DNA of 64,000 bases from Tenacibaculum aquimarinum (GCF_022478115.1 NZ_JAKGSC010000004.1:1-64000), one strand, 5' to 3'; counted from the first letter of the stretch, positions 16,865-25,527 are shown. The notes: generated by a model not told the origin, from the sequence alone. Numbers and translations: made by a program.

Positions 16865-17614
16865 TTACATAAAGTTTAAAGCGCTAACAACTTCAGCACG
16901 TTTTCTTACTGAAACCGGAATTGTTTTTTTGTCTTTTAGAACAATATAACCTCCGTCAGATTTTATAAACTCTTTTACATATTGTAGGTTCACTAAATGA
17001 CTTTGATGCACGCGTAAAAACTGAAACTCTTTCAACATATCTGCATAAAATTTTAATGTTTTTGCTACCAAAATTTTGCTTCCGTCTTGCATAAAAAATT
17101 CCGTATAATTATTGTCCGATTTACAACGAACAATTGTATCTAAACTCACAACTACAATTTTATCTGAAGTATGTAGAGAAATCTTTTTAGGTCTTGTGTT
17201 TGGCTTGTTAATAGAGTCTTGCAGAACGTTTAGCTGCTCTTTATTGGGTTTAACTTGGCTTTTAGCTTTGTCAATAGCAATGTCTAAATCTTCAATGGAA
17301 TATGGTTTTAAAACATAATCTATTGCTGAAAATTTAAAGGCTTTTAAAGCAAACTCATCACTTGCAGTAACAAAGATAATTTTTGAAGTTAAATCTGGAT
17401 GAATTTCTAACACATCAAAACCAGTTCCGTCTCCTAACATAATGTCTAAAAACAAAATATCTGGCTGTTGTTTTCTTAATAATTTAGAAGCTTCAACTAC
17501 GCTTTTTGCAGTGCCAATAATTTCTATTTCTGCATGATGTGTTTCCAAATCTTGCTGTAACATTGCCAATGCGTTAGGTTGATCTTCTACTAATATTGCG
17601 GTAAGTTTTTGCAT
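16865..17614 (-). CDS. LytTR-family response regulator
   Basis: The 249-residue protein has a receiver domain (phospho-acceptor Asp57 in LFLDIM, switch Thr in FVTAS, Lys in YVLKPY) and a C-terminal LytTR DNA-binding domain (about 145-245, with FLRVHQSHLVNL). It would be phosphorylated by the LytS-like kinase encoded at 18468-20435. The kinase, a metallophosphoesterase and this gene lie in one minus-strand run with gaps of 5 and 11 bases. LytTR proteins bind paired direct repeats of about two helical turns, and such a repeat is found at 21873-21907 upstream of the block. Confidence 0.94.
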   Translation of the reverse strand: MQKLTAILVEDQPNALAMLQQDLETHHAEIEIIGTAKSVVEASKLLRKQQPDILFLDIMLGDGTGFDVLEIHPDLTSKIIFVTASDEFALKAFKFSAIDYVLKPYSIEDLDIAIDKAKSQVKPNKEQLNVLQDSINKPNTRPKKISLHTSDKIVVVSLDTIVRCKSDNNYTEFFMQDGSKILVAKTLKFYADMLKEFQFLRVHQSHLVNLQYVKEFIKSDGGYIVLKDKKTIPVSVRKRAEVVSALNFM

Positions 17615-17625
17615 TTTCTGTTGTA

Positions 17626-18462
17626 TTATTCTAATTCAAAAATTGTAATTTCTGGCCTAACATTAAATCGAACCTGCCATAAATGACCTAAAGCTCTATT
17701 TATGTATAATGTTCTACCATCTTCTAAATTAATCTTTCCAGAGGAATATTTTTTGTTTTTTACTGGTAAAAGAGGTGGATTCAAAAACGGCGGTTTAACT
17801 TGTCCGCCATGTGTATGACCAGATAAGATCCAACTTTTATAGTTGTTCCATACATCTAAATCGCAAACATCAGGATTATGACATAAAACTACATTAGCTT
17901 TTTTATTATCTAGATTATTCATTATTTTTTTTGGATTAAAATTCAATCCCCAATAATCATCTAAACCAATAATATTTAATCCGTTTATATTTTTTTCTTC
18001 ATTACTTAAAACTGAAACTCCAGATTTTTCCAGTATTGAAGTTATCTTGTTGGCGACATTTTGTTCGGTCCAATTTTTACCATAATCATGATTTCCTAAA
18101 ATACCAACAGTGCCAAATTTTCCTTTTACTATGTGTTTACAAACCTCTTCTAATTGTGAGAATTGTTCTTCATTTTCATAAGAAACATAATCTCCAGTAT
18201 AAACAACAAAATCGGGATTTAATAATTGTGTTTTTTTGAATGAATCAATTATATATTGATAATCGAATCTATTTCCAATATGGATATCACTAATTTGAAT
18301 TAAAGTTTTACCTTTTAAATGTTCTGGTAAATTATTTATTTTCATTTTCTTTTTTACAAATTCTAACCAAAAAGGTTCAATTTGCCAAGAATAAATACCG
18401 CCAATTAAACCAACTCCAATAGCTCCTTTAAATGAGTTTTTAATAAATTTTCTCCTTTTCAT
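17626..18462 (-). CDS. Metallophosphoesterase with Tat-type N-terminus (YkuE/YaeI-like)
   Basis: The 278-residue calcineurin-like phosphoesterase shows SDIHIGN (metal site I), GDYVSYEN, GNHDYG, CHNPDV and SGHTHGGQ, the full set of metal-binding motifs. The N-terminus KRRKFIKNS followed by a hydrophobic stretch looks like a twin-arginine signal, as in B. subtilis YkuE, so the enzyme may act outside the cytoplasm. Substrate is unknown. It is encoded between a sensor kinase and its regulator, spaced by 5 and 11 bases. Confidence 0.9.
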   Translation of the reverse strand: MKRRKFIKNSFKGAIGVGLIGGIYSWQIEPFWLEFVKKKMKINNLPEHLKGKTLIQISDIHIGNRFDYQYIIDSFKKTQLLNPDFVVYTGDYVSYENEEQFSQLEEVCKHIVKGKFGTVGILGNHDYGKNWTEQNVANKITSILEKSGVSVLSNEEKNINGLNIIGLDDYWGLNFNPKKIMNNLDNKKANVVLCHNPDVCDLDVWNNYKSWILSGHTHGGQVKPPFLNPPLLPVKNKKYSSGKINLEDGRTLYINRALGHLWQVRFNVRPEITIFELE

Positions 18463-18467
18463 GGTTT

Positions 18468-20435
18468 CTAATAATCTGTTTTTAAAGGAATCTTAAACCA
18501 AACTCGTGTTCCAATTGTGTTTTCTTTTTCTTTCAATTCTTTAATTGAAAATGTACTTTGTTTAGATAAATTTTCAATACGTTCTTGTGTCACCTTTACA
18601 GCAACAGATTGATGATTTTTTACAGTGCTTTGTTTTTTAGATTGCTCAAAACCAATTCCGTTGTCATCAATTGTACATTGTAAAAAGTTATTATTGGTTG
18701 TAAAAAGTACGGTTATTTCTCCGTCTTCTTTTAAGTTAATTCCGTGTTTAATGCTGTTTTCTATAAAAGGTTGCAACAACATTGGTGGAATTAAAATTTC
18801 TTCTTCGTCAATAGAAAGATTCGTTTTAATGTTGAAATCAAATAGATTTGCACTCATTTGTTGTTCCAATTCTAAATAGTTTTTTAAGGTTGCAATTTCT
18901 TCAGATAAACTAATTTCTTCTTGTCTAGAGTTCAATAAAACCGAACGTAACAAGGTAGCGAATTTGCTAATTGTTGAACTTAATTCTTTCGTTTTCCCAG
19001 TGCTTCCAAGCGCTTTAATTCCGTTTAAAACATTAAAAATAAAATGCGGATTCATCTGTAACTGCAACGCTTTTTGTTCCAATGATAACAAATGATTTTC
19101 CAATTTCAATTTTTCAACCTTTGCTTTGTTTCGTTTTTTCATTCGGTTTATATAATTCAGAATTATTAAGCCTAAGAGTAAACTTAATCCACCTAATAAA
19201 CTCCATAAAAACCAGTCTTTTTTATACAATGGTTTGTCAATAAAAAACCTGAATGAAATAGGTTCACTTTCTACAGTATCAATTTTAGATTGTGCGATAA
19301 ACGTATAATTTCCTGCCGATAGATTTGCAAAATCAATAGATTCTTTGTTTGTCCAAGGACTAAATTTTTCATTTAGTTTAAATCGATATGCAACTGCTTT
19401 TGGATTGTTAATGTTTACTGTTTTATATGAGAACGAAACATGATTTTTATCTGAAGGAAGCTGTAAAACCTTTTTATATTGATTGATATTTATAGAATCT
19501 AAAGGTTCATAAACCACGTCAATATTTGTGAGTGTAATAATTGGTTTTAGTGTTTTTTTACTGTCTGTTTCATATTTGTACAAACCAGCATTTTCGGTAG
19601 CAATCCAAACGTTATTTTGTTGATCTTTAAAAATTAAATTGATATTATTAGTAGCTAACGTATTGTATTTGTTAATGTTTTTATCGAAAGTAAAATCAGT
19701 ATTTAAAACGGTAATTCCATTATTTTTAGTGGCAATCCAAAACTGATTGTTAATTTTCTGAATGTCGGTAATTTCCTTTGGTTGTTGTGCAATTAAAAAA
19801 GCTTGTTCCCCTTCAATAAAAAAAAGACCAATTTCATTACTTGTGATTATTTGATTTTCAAAAATTGAAATAGTTTTAAAATCTCCAATTTCAACACGTT
19901 TTAAAGATGTTGGCTTTAAAAGATTGTCAACTTTCCAAAGTGCTTTGTTTGTTGCAATAAAATAATACTTTCCATCAAATTTTAAATCGTTTATTTGGTT
20001 TAAATCAATTTGAAAATTAGTTTTTAAAGGTGATAAATAATCTTCTCGAAGCCTGTAAATACCTTGTGCAGTTCCAACAAAAATAATTCCTTCTACTGTT
20101 AAAATTGAATGTACTTTTTTACTTTCGAAATGAGAAAATTTACCATGCGCATAAATAGTAAAACTATTATTTGTACCAATTAGTAAACTATCGTTTTTTA
20201 CTTCTAAAATATTGATTACGCTATTTTTAACATCGTAATTGTTAAATTCTTCGCCATTAAATTTACTTATTTTGTTTTTAGAAGCTAACCAAATAGCACC
20301 AATATTGTCTTGTGTTATAGATACTATTTTAGCATTTGGAATTCCATTTTTTACGGTATAGTTTTTCAACTGAAAATTTTGAGCAGACGCTTGTATCAAC
20401 CCAAAAAGTAAAAATAAAAATGTAAAAAACTTCAT
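18468..20435 (-). CDS. LytS-like sensor histidine kinase with periplasmic beta-propeller
   Basis: The 655-residue protein begins with a signal peptide (to about 19) and a periplasmic sensor made of two-component-regulator propeller blades (for example IGAIWLASKNKISKFNGEEF at 45-64). A Y_Y_Y-type domain (about 335-400) and one membrane helix (about 408-428) follow. A His_kinase domain comes next with phospho-acceptor His464 in LQMNPHFIFN, then an HATPase with DNGIGFEQ. This is a short relative of hybrid sensors of Bacteroidota, paired with the LytTR regulator two genes downstream. The ligand is unknown. Confidence 0.93.
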   Translation of the reverse strand: MKFFTFLFLLFGLIQASAQNFQLKNYTVKNGIPNAKIVSITQDNIGAIWLASKNKISKFNGEEFNNYDVKNSVINILEVKNDSLLIGTNNSFTIYAHGKFSHFESKKVHSILTVEGIIFVGTAQGIYRLREDYLSPLKTNFQIDLNQINDLKFDGKYYFIATNKALWKVDNLLKPTSLKRVEIGDFKTISIFENQIITSNEIGLFFIEGEQAFLIAQQPKEITDIQKINNQFWIATKNNGITVLNTDFTFDKNINKYNTLATNNINLIFKDQQNNVWIATENAGLYKYETDSKKTLKPIITLTNIDVVYEPLDSININQYKKVLQLPSDKNHVSFSYKTVNINNPKAVAYRFKLNEKFSPWTNKESIDFANLSAGNYTFIAQSKIDTVESEPISFRFFIDKPLYKKDWFLWSLLGGLSLLLGLIILNYINRMKKRNKAKVEKLKLENHLLSLEQKALQLQMNPHFIFNVLNGIKALGSTGKTKELSSTISKFATLLRSVLLNSRQEEISLSEEIATLKNYLELEQQMSANLFDFNIKTNLSIDEEEILIPPMLLQPFIENSIKHGINLKEDGEITVLFTTNNNFLQCTIDDNGIGFEQSKKQSTVKNHQSVAVKVTQERIENLSKQSTFSIKELKEKENTIGTRVWFKIPLKTDY

Positions 20436-20458
20436 ATTAACAAACTTACAAATTATTA

Positions 20459-20491
20459 AAGACCTACAAGATTTTAATTCTTGTAGGTCTT
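20459..20491 (-). terminator. Perfect 13-base hairpin between lipoprotein and kinase genes
   Basis: The arms AAGACCTACAAGA (20459-20471) and TCTTGTAGGTCTT (20479-20491) pair perfectly around a 7-base loop. On the minus strand it is followed by TAATAATTTG, a weak U-tract, so it could end or attenuate transcription of the lipoprotein gene before the kinase gene. Confidence 0.6.
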
Positions 20492-20513
20492 AATTAGCTC
20501 AATTATTATTCCA

Positions 20514-21605
20514 CTATTTCATTGCGTACAAACGCTTGTTCTTAGTGTCTGGCTCAACATGTTCTAAATCTCCGTAAGGTTTAGTTACTGGTTTTAAAAC
20601 TGTTAAAACTGTAGTTTTCCCTTTAATTATTAATTGGCTATTTACAATATCCCAAGTCCAACGGAACTTATCAACCGGAATGTTTAACGCTTTAATTTCT
20701 CTTTGTAATTCTGGCATTTCTTCAATAAAATCCATTATTTCTTCTTGCATTGTAAAAGTAGGAATCGCTTCATCTGAGTTATGGTAATCCAATTCAAACT
20801 TTACAGGTACATTAAATTGTTGTGTGTACGCTTCACCAACATAACGCTCTTCTTCATTGTTTAAAGCATCAAACCAGTTAATTTCTTTTTCTTCGCTGTA
20901 TTTTCTTGCAATTTCTTTAGATAAATCAATTTTTCCTGGCGAATGTGCTGTTGGATAAAAAACATAATAAGGTTGCGCTAAATAATGTTTCTTAAACTCG
21001 CCGCCAAAGACGTTGTAATACTGAGTTGCCACAATATTTGGCGTTTCGTTTGCTACAAAAGCATCTTTTATAGTTTTCATTAATTCGGTATTTTCTGCCA
21101 AACCTTGCGAATGAAAAATGATATTTGTGTTTCTATTTACAACACTTTTTAAAGAAGGTAATTTACCTTGTGTAATGTTTTTTCTCAATGTTTCTGCGGT
21201 AATAGTTTCGCCATTTACAACCGTTTCTAAACTCATTCCTGTAAACGGATTGTTGTAATTTACAATATGAACTTCGCCAAAAGGTTTGCTTTCTCCATTG
21301 CTATTCATCCACGTAATAATTTCCTCTAAAGAATACGCGCCTTCTACAATTTTAAGATTTTTCTCTTTAAAATACGTTCGTGCATTTTTGTAAAAATCGC
21401 TATTACTTTTATCAATTCCTGTTATAAAAACAATTGGTTCTTGCGTTGCAACATCTTCTAATTGTGTGTTGTCAAAAGCGCTCATTTCTACAACTTCAGC
21501 AACTTGTTTTGTTTCTTTTTTAGGTCTATTGTCGCAACTTGCAAAGATTCCTAAGATTACTAAAGTTGCAAATGCTACGCTGGTTTTTCTAATTACATTT
21601 TTCAT
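20514..21605 (-). CDS. Lipoprotein of unknown function
   Basis: The 363-residue protein has a lipoprotein signal with lipobox ASC (ILGIFASCDN), so Cys25 would be lipidated, and an exported mixed alpha/beta body. I do not recognise a family. The stretch FGEVHIVNYNNPFTGMSLE resembles caspase-like or CHAT-like core strands but without a convincing His/Cys pair, so I make no claim. It lies 26 bases after a 61-residue ORF and 78 bases (with a hairpin) before the sensor kinase gene. That suggests regulation by, or input to, the LytS/LytTR pair (inference). Confidence 0.8.
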   Translation of the reverse strand: MKNVIRKTSVAFATLVILGIFASCDNRPKKETKQVAEVVEMSAFDNTQLEDVATQEPIVFITGIDKSNSDFYKNARTYFKEKNLKIVEGAYSLEEIITWMNSNGESKPFGEVHIVNYNNPFTGMSLETVVNGETITAETLRKNITQGKLPSLKSVVNRNTNIIFHSQGLAENTELMKTIKDAFVANETPNIVATQYYNVFGGEFKKHYLAQPYYVFYPTAHSPGKIDLSKEIARKYSEEKEINWFDALNNEEERYVGEAYTQQFNVPVKFELDYHNSDEAIPTFTMQEEIMDFIEEMPELQREIKALNIPVDKFRWTWDIVNSQLIIKGKTTVLTVLKPVTKPYGDLEHVEPDTKNKRLYAMK

Positions 21606-21631
21606 GATTTCTATGGTTTTAAGGTTATTTT

Positions 21632-21817
21632 TTAAATTTGTGAAGTAACAGGCAGTTTATTTAACAGCTTACATAAATTACGATCGGTTTGCCAAAAACC
21701 ATCTTGTTCTTTTTCTGTTTTTACAATTTTCCCTTGTGTGTCAAAATGTATTTTTACTTGATTGTATTTTGTCAAATACATTTTAATTACTGAATAATAA
21801 CTGCCTTGTAACTTCAT
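21632..21817 (-). CDS. Small hypothetical protein, 61 residues
   Basis: The short, basic, soluble protein (starting MKLQGSYYSVIKMYL) matches no family I know. Support for it being real comes from context. It follows an exact -7 box (21837-21844) by 20 bases, the DNA just upstream holds a perfect 14-base direct repeat with 21-base period, and the lipoprotein gene follows 26 bases later on the same strand. Confidence 0.5.
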   Translation of the reverse strand: MKLQGSYYSVIKMYLTKYNQVKIHFDTQGKIVKTEKEQDGFWQTDRNLCKLLNKLPVTSQI

Positions 21818-21836
21818 TTTTTATTGTTTTATACTC

Positions 21837-21844
21837 CAAAGGTA
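21837..21844 (-). promoter_or_regulatory. -7 box of the small ORF/lipoprotein unit
   Basis: The minus strand reads TACCTTTG (exact TAnnTTTG). No TTG occurs where the -33 element should be; instead a direct repeat begins at 21873. This suggests a promoter that depends on an activator. Confidence 0.55.
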
Positions 21845-21872
21845 GATGAGGAATTGACGTTAATTTTGCTGT

Positions 21873-21907
21873 AATTAGAATTCGTAAGAAGTAAATTAGA
21901 ATTCGTA
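21873..21907 (-). promoter_or_regulatory. Candidate LytTR operator: 14-base direct repeat, 21-base period
   Basis: The sequence AATTAGAATTCGTA occurs at 21873-21886 and again, with 14 of 14 identities, at 21894-21907. The 21-base period is two helical turns, the layout used by LytTR regulators such as AgrA and VirR. It sits about 42-76 bases upstream of the predicted start site from the box at 21837-21844. Confidence 0.5.
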
Positions 21908-21920
21908 GAAATAGTGTTTT

Positions 21921-22015
21921 TTTGAAGCTATTTCGCGCTTTCACTACTCGCTTTTTTTCTAAAAAAGAAAAAAGAGCTCAGACAAACCGTTCAATCACGG
22001 CTAAACTTGTTTGTG
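21921..22015 (+). repeat. Dispersed intergenic repeat, copy R2
   Basis: This copy begins TTTGAAGCTATTTCGCGC, has the core GCTTTCACTACTCGC and T-run/A-run hairpin, and ends with GAGCTCAGACAAACCGTTC and a diverged tail. The GAAGCTATTTC end is shared with copies R3 and R4. It lies in the 353-base gap between divergent genes; the rest of that gap holds the 21-base direct repeat and a REP-like element. Confidence 0.8.
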
Positions 22016-22021
22016 AGCTAT

Positions 22022-22092
22022 TTGTCATTCCAGACATGATGCGAAATCTATAAAAAAGTAAGTTTGGATTCCCAATTACTCGAGTATGACAA
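22022..22092. repeat. REP-like element with TTGTCAT/ATGACAA ends
   Basis: Perfect 7-base terminal inverted repeats TTGTCAT (22022-22028) and ATGACAA (22086-22092) enclose CATTCCAGAC and GGATTCCC motifs, a layout typical of dispersed flavobacterial REP/MITE-like elements. No coding potential. Confidence 0.65.
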
Positions 22093-22170
22093 GACGTTTA
22101 TTGGGAAAAAGTTTTTAAGAAATTATTTGTTTTGAAATTTTGTTTGTAAGTTGGAAGAAAATATTAAGCT

Positions 22171-22674
22171 ATGAAAAAGAGTATTTTGTTATTATTTGTT
22201 TTGGCATTTTTAAGTTGTACTTCAACTAAAACAGTGGAAACTCAAAACTGGATTAATTCTCAAAACTTTACTATTATTAAGCCAAGTAATTGGAGGTCGG
22301 TTAAACATCATGGATATGTCGGTTATACACCACTTAAAAATGGAACAAATTTTTATAATAACGTAGTCTCTGTTTTTCAATTTCAATTAAAAGATAAACC
22401 TGAATTTAAAAAATTTGTTTTTGATCAAATTAAAAAATCAAATGAAGTTTTAAATCCAACTTCTCAAGTTGTATTAATTGAAAATAATCATTTTGGAGAG
22501 GCTTATGTACATAAATATGAATCAACTTGGAATGGGATAAAATATAAAAAATACGTTATGAATTTTCAATATAAGGGAGAATACTATAATTATACATATT
22601 CGTCTATTTTAGAAAAATATGATAAACATTTTAAGGAAGCTATTTCCATATTAAATAGTATAAAGTTTAAATAA
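22171..22674 (+). CDS. Small lipoprotein of unknown function
   Basis: The 167-residue protein has a lipoprotein signal (LLLFVLAFLSCTST, lipid-bearing Cys16) and a compact alpha/beta body ending with an amphipathic helix. The pattern (NWINSQNFTIIKPSNW early, EKYDKHFKEAISILNSIKF at the end) resembles PsbP/DUF1795-like secreted domains, but I cannot assign it firmly. It stands alone between two repeat copies. Confidence 0.75.
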   Translation: MKKSILLLFVLAFLSCTSTKTVETQNWINSQNFTIIKPSNWRSVKHHGYVGYTPLKNGTNFYNNVVSVFQFQLKDKPEFKKFVFDQIKKSNEVLNPTSQVVLIENNHFGEAYVHKYESTWNGIKYKKYVMNFQYKGEYYNYTYSSILEKYDKHFKEAISILNSIKFK

Positions 22675-22692
22675 TTATTCAGTTCACTTTAT

Positions 22693-22780
22693 AAACAAGC
22701 TTAGCCCTGATTGAGCGGTTTGTTTAAGCTCGTTGAGGAACGAAACAGCGAGTAGCGAAAGCAGGAAATAGCTTCTAAAA
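22693..22780 (-). repeat. Dispersed intergenic repeat, copy R3
   Basis: Read on the minus strand it runs from TTAGAAGCTATTTCCTGC through the core GCTTTCGCTACTCGC and GAGCTTAAACAAACCGCTC to CAGGGCTAAGCTTG. It differs from copy R4 at about one base in 85, so the two are recent duplicates. It lies between convergent genes. Confidence 0.88.
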
Positions 22781-22801
22781 AAAATCACATTGTTTTAAAT
22801 T

Positions 22802-24964
22802 TTAATAACAATCAGTTTTAATTTTATTTGCTTTCTGAAACTTGCTTAACGGTGTATTTAATTGGGTTTTTGTTATTTGCTCTAATACTTTTAAAACGCC
22901 ATTCATCATACTCACAGAACCGCAAATCATAATAGTTCCGTTGTTTTTTAAAACGCTAGCAATTAAATGCTGCTTTTTTAAAACTAAATCTTGCACGTAT
23001 TCTTTATTTTGCTCTTGAGAATAAGCGGTGTAAATAGTTTTGTTTTTTAAATAAGTAGCGTACATTTTTAGTGAGTCTTGTGTTCTTCCTCCCCAAAATA
23101 CATGCGTTTTAGAATCCGAATTTAACATGCCTAAAAAAGGTGCAATTCCGGTTCCGTTTGCAATTAAAATAGTTTCATTGGCTTTTTTCGGGAAATGAAA
23201 TTGGTTGTTCTTTTCAATTTTTGCAATTAAATTATCTTCTTTATTAAGGTTAAAAAGTAAGTTAGAGCAAATGCCAAATTGATGTTTTTTTACACTCAAT
23301 AAAATGTCATTATCTATTTTTCCTACAGAATATAAGCGCTCAATATTGTCTTCAGTTGGTGTTATGGATAGTAAATCTCCAGATGTAAATTGAAGTTTTT
23401 TTGTCGGTTTTAAACGAATTAAAAAAGAATTATCTGAGTTTAAAGCGGTTTTTTCAACAACTTTAAATGTTTCCTGATTTTTTAGTTTTATAGGTTTTTG
23501 TTTTAGCTCTAAATCGACTTTTGTTTTTTCACTCCATTGTAAACTCCAGTTTTTAAAATCAGAAAAAGACTGATTGTTTATTTTACAAATTGGTAGGAGA
23601 GAAGTGAAATTTTTATGTTGTTTTAATGTATTGTCAACTTCAATTGCAAATTGACAAAAATCTGAATATGCAAGAGACCCAAAACCTACAACAGCATATT
23701 TAATTAGGTTTTCTTGCGAAGTGTTTTGTAGTAAATGAAGAAAATTAGATGCGTTTATTGGCGCTTCTCCTTCTCCATAAGTAGACGTTAAAACAATAAG
23801 TTGTTTCGCATTTTTATAAGAAGTGTAATTGTTTAAATGATCTATAAAAACAGCTTTGTTACGTGCTAAAATTGCTTCAAAAAATGAATTTGCAATGTTA
23901 AATGTGCTTCCGGTTTCCGAGCCAACAAGAATAATAATTTCTGCGGTGTCTTTTTTAAACTTGTTTTTAGATAATGTGCTTTTTTTTCTTCGTTCTAAGG
24001 TCATTGCAAAACCAGAATACATAAAAAACAAAATTGCAATACAAGACAGAAGTAAAATTAGAGACCAAATTATTGTGCCGCGACCTGTGTGTAAAAACAA
24101 ACTCCAATCAGAAATAATTTGTGTCCAAGACAAATTTTTAGCACTAATAATTTCACCTGAATATTGATGTACAATAAGCTCTTTGTTGTTTAGTTTTAAG
24201 AAAAAATAATCTTCAACATCCTCAGAAAAGGGGAATTCAATACTTTTTACTTCATCTAGTTTTATGTTTTTGAAAACTGTAAAATCTTCAATTGGAACTT
24301 TTGTATCAATACTAACTTTAGAAAAATCTATTGTATGATTTATTTTAGTTTCTGGTAAAAGTGAAAACTTTTCTAAAGATAAATACACACCAGAAAGTGT
24401 GATTATTAGTATTGGAATTAGCGTAAAACGCCCAATAATTACATGGTAATATTGATTAAAACCTTCTTTTACAACTTTGGTAAAGAATTGTATAATTCCG
24501 CCTTGTCTTTTAATAATTAAAATGCTTCCTGTTATAGAAATTAACAAGAGTAAGAAAGAAAAGAACCCAACTAAAAAACGCCCAGTTGATTTTAAAAATA
24601 AAGAACGATGCAAATTGGTTGTCCATTTAAATAGCGGAGATTTTTCAATTAAAGCGCCTATTTTTTTTCCTGTTATTGGATTTACATAAAAGGTTTCGTT
24701 TTTCCCTTCGTTTGTAATTACAGAAGCTTCTAGGAAATTGTTTTCATCAACTTTAAAAGAAATTATTTCATCGTATTCGTTCTTTAAAGAGCCAATTGTT
24801 TTAGAAATAGAGATTTCTTCAGCATTTTGTATTGCAAATGGTTTTAACTGATTCGAAATAGGTTCGAAAGCTAAAATTATTCCTGTAACGGCAGCTGTTA
24901 GTATAAAAAGGAAAGAAGATATAGCCAAAGTTAAGTGGCTATATCTCCAAATTGAAATGGTCAT
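22802..24964 (-). CDS. PepSY-flavodoxin-NADPH reductase fusion (inner-membrane flavoreductase)
   Basis: The 720-residue fusion has PepSY-type membrane domain helices at about 9-32, 128-151, 180-195 and 298-322, with conserved His10, His119, His174 and His292. A flavodoxin domain (about 343-485, SETGSTFN at 349-356) follows, then a ferredoxin-NADP reductase module (FAD motif RLYS at 543-546, NADPH motif GTGIAPF at 604-610). It should take electrons from NADPH through FAD and FMN and pass them across the membrane, for example to reduce iron or haem outside. It is the last gene of the operon opposite the TonB/HmuY genes, 11 bases after the DUF2271 gene. Confidence 0.92.
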   Translation of the reverse strand: MTISIWRYSHLTLAISSFLFILTAAVTGIILAFEPISNQLKPFAIQNAEEISISKTIGSLKNEYDEIISFKVDENNFLEASVITNEGKNETFYVNPITGKKIGALIEKSPLFKWTTNLHRSLFLKSTGRFLVGFFSFLLLLISITGSILIIKRQGGIIQFFTKVVKEGFNQYYHVIIGRFTLIPILIITLSGVYLSLEKFSLLPETKINHTIDFSKVSIDTKVPIEDFTVFKNIKLDEVKSIEFPFSEDVEDYFFLKLNNKELIVHQYSGEIISAKNLSWTQIISDWSLFLHTGRGTIIWSLILLLSCIAILFFMYSGFAMTLERRKKSTLSKNKFKKDTAEIIILVGSETGSTFNIANSFFEAILARNKAVFIDHLNNYTSYKNAKQLIVLTSTYGEGEAPINASNFLHLLQNTSQENLIKYAVVGFGSLAYSDFCQFAIEVDNTLKQHKNFTSLLPICKINNQSFSDFKNWSLQWSEKTKVDLELKQKPIKLKNQETFKVVEKTALNSDNSFLIRLKPTKKLQFTSGDLLSITPTEDNIERLYSVGKIDNDILLSVKKHQFGICSNLLFNLNKEDNLIAKIEKNNQFHFPKKANETILIANGTGIAPFLGMLNSDSKTHVFWGGRTQDSLKMYATYLKNKTIYTAYSQEQNKEYVQDLVLKKQHLIASVLKNNGTIMICGSVSMMNGVLKVLEQITKTQLNTPLSKFQKANKIKTDCY

Positions 24965-24975
24965 TTTTGTTAAAT

Positions 24976-25449
24976 TTATTGTGGTATCATGCGAACGTAA
25001 CGTATAAAACCTTTTCCTTCAATTTTACTTTTTACATTTTCAGTTGTAAGTTCAAACTCAACATCATCTTTATAATATTCTTGATCTTCAACCGCAGTTT
25101 CAAACCTAATTTTATAGCCTTTATCAAGTTTATCATTTGGAATTTCAATAACACTAATTGCTCTATTTCCACCGCTAATGGTTGCGCCGGTTATTGCGTC
25201 TATATCAGAACGAACTTTCCCTTGAAAATTCCACCATTCTGTAATATCATGGTACCATTCTTCATCATCTCCTTGCACGTAAATTGTTTCTTGGTATTCT
25301 CCTTCCGGATTTAATAAGGAAATTACAATATAAGCGCCTTCACCTGTATAATTTTTCATTTGAATCATACATTTATACTTAGCGTTTTCTGTTGTTGTAA
25401 AAGCAGTAATCGAGAATATTACTACAAGTATTGCTATTATTTTTTTCAT
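24976..25449 (-). CDS. DUF2271 secreted protein with flavinylation motif
   Basis: The 157-residue protein has a signal peptide (about 1-21) and a DUF2271 domain. Residues 84-90, DAITGAT, fit the motif Dxx(S/T)GAT that ApbE uses to attach FMN covalently, with Thr90 the predicted carrier. It would act as a periplasmic flavoprotein receiving electrons from the reductase encoded 11 bases downstream. ApbE is not encoded in this window. The 5' untranslated region holds a GC-rich structured element. Confidence 0.88.
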   Translation of the reverse strand: MKKIIAILVVIFSITAFTTTENAKYKCMIQMKNYTGEGAYIVISLLNPEGEYQETIYVQGDDEEWYHDITEWWNFQGKVRSDIDAITGATISGGNRAISVIEIPNDKLDKGYKIRFETAVEDQEYYKDDVEFELTTENVKSKIEGKGFIRYVRMIPQ

Positions 25450-25465
25450 AATTTTATCTTTTTAG

Positions 25466-25522
25466 GTACTCGATGAGCCAAACTTAATTGTCCCACCGAG
25501 TTTCGGCATGGGGGAAACTGCC
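25466..25522 (-). ncRNA. Candidate structured RNA/leader element before the DUF2271 gene
   Basis: In very AT-rich surroundings this minus-strand segment is GC-rich and folds in more than one way. Stem A pairs ACUCGGUGGG (complement of 25492-25501) with CUCAUCGAGU (complement of 25468-25477), ten base pairs with two G-U pairs and a 14-base loop. Stem B is GGCA/UGCC with a C-rich loop. CCGA/UCGG is a competing hairpin that would take up part of stem A. It ends about 20 bases before the start codon. It could be a cis-regulator or a processing site; no known family is claimed. Confidence 0.4.
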
Positions 25523-25527
25523 AAAGT

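Noticed and set aside
20514..21605. Assigning the lipoprotein to a caspase-like or CHAT family
   Set aside because: Only a vague strand pattern matches and no catalytic pair is visible.
24952..25314. 120-codon plus-strand frame over the DUF2271 gene
   Set aside because: It is antisense to a gene with signal peptide and known domain; the translation looks like random AT-rich sequence.
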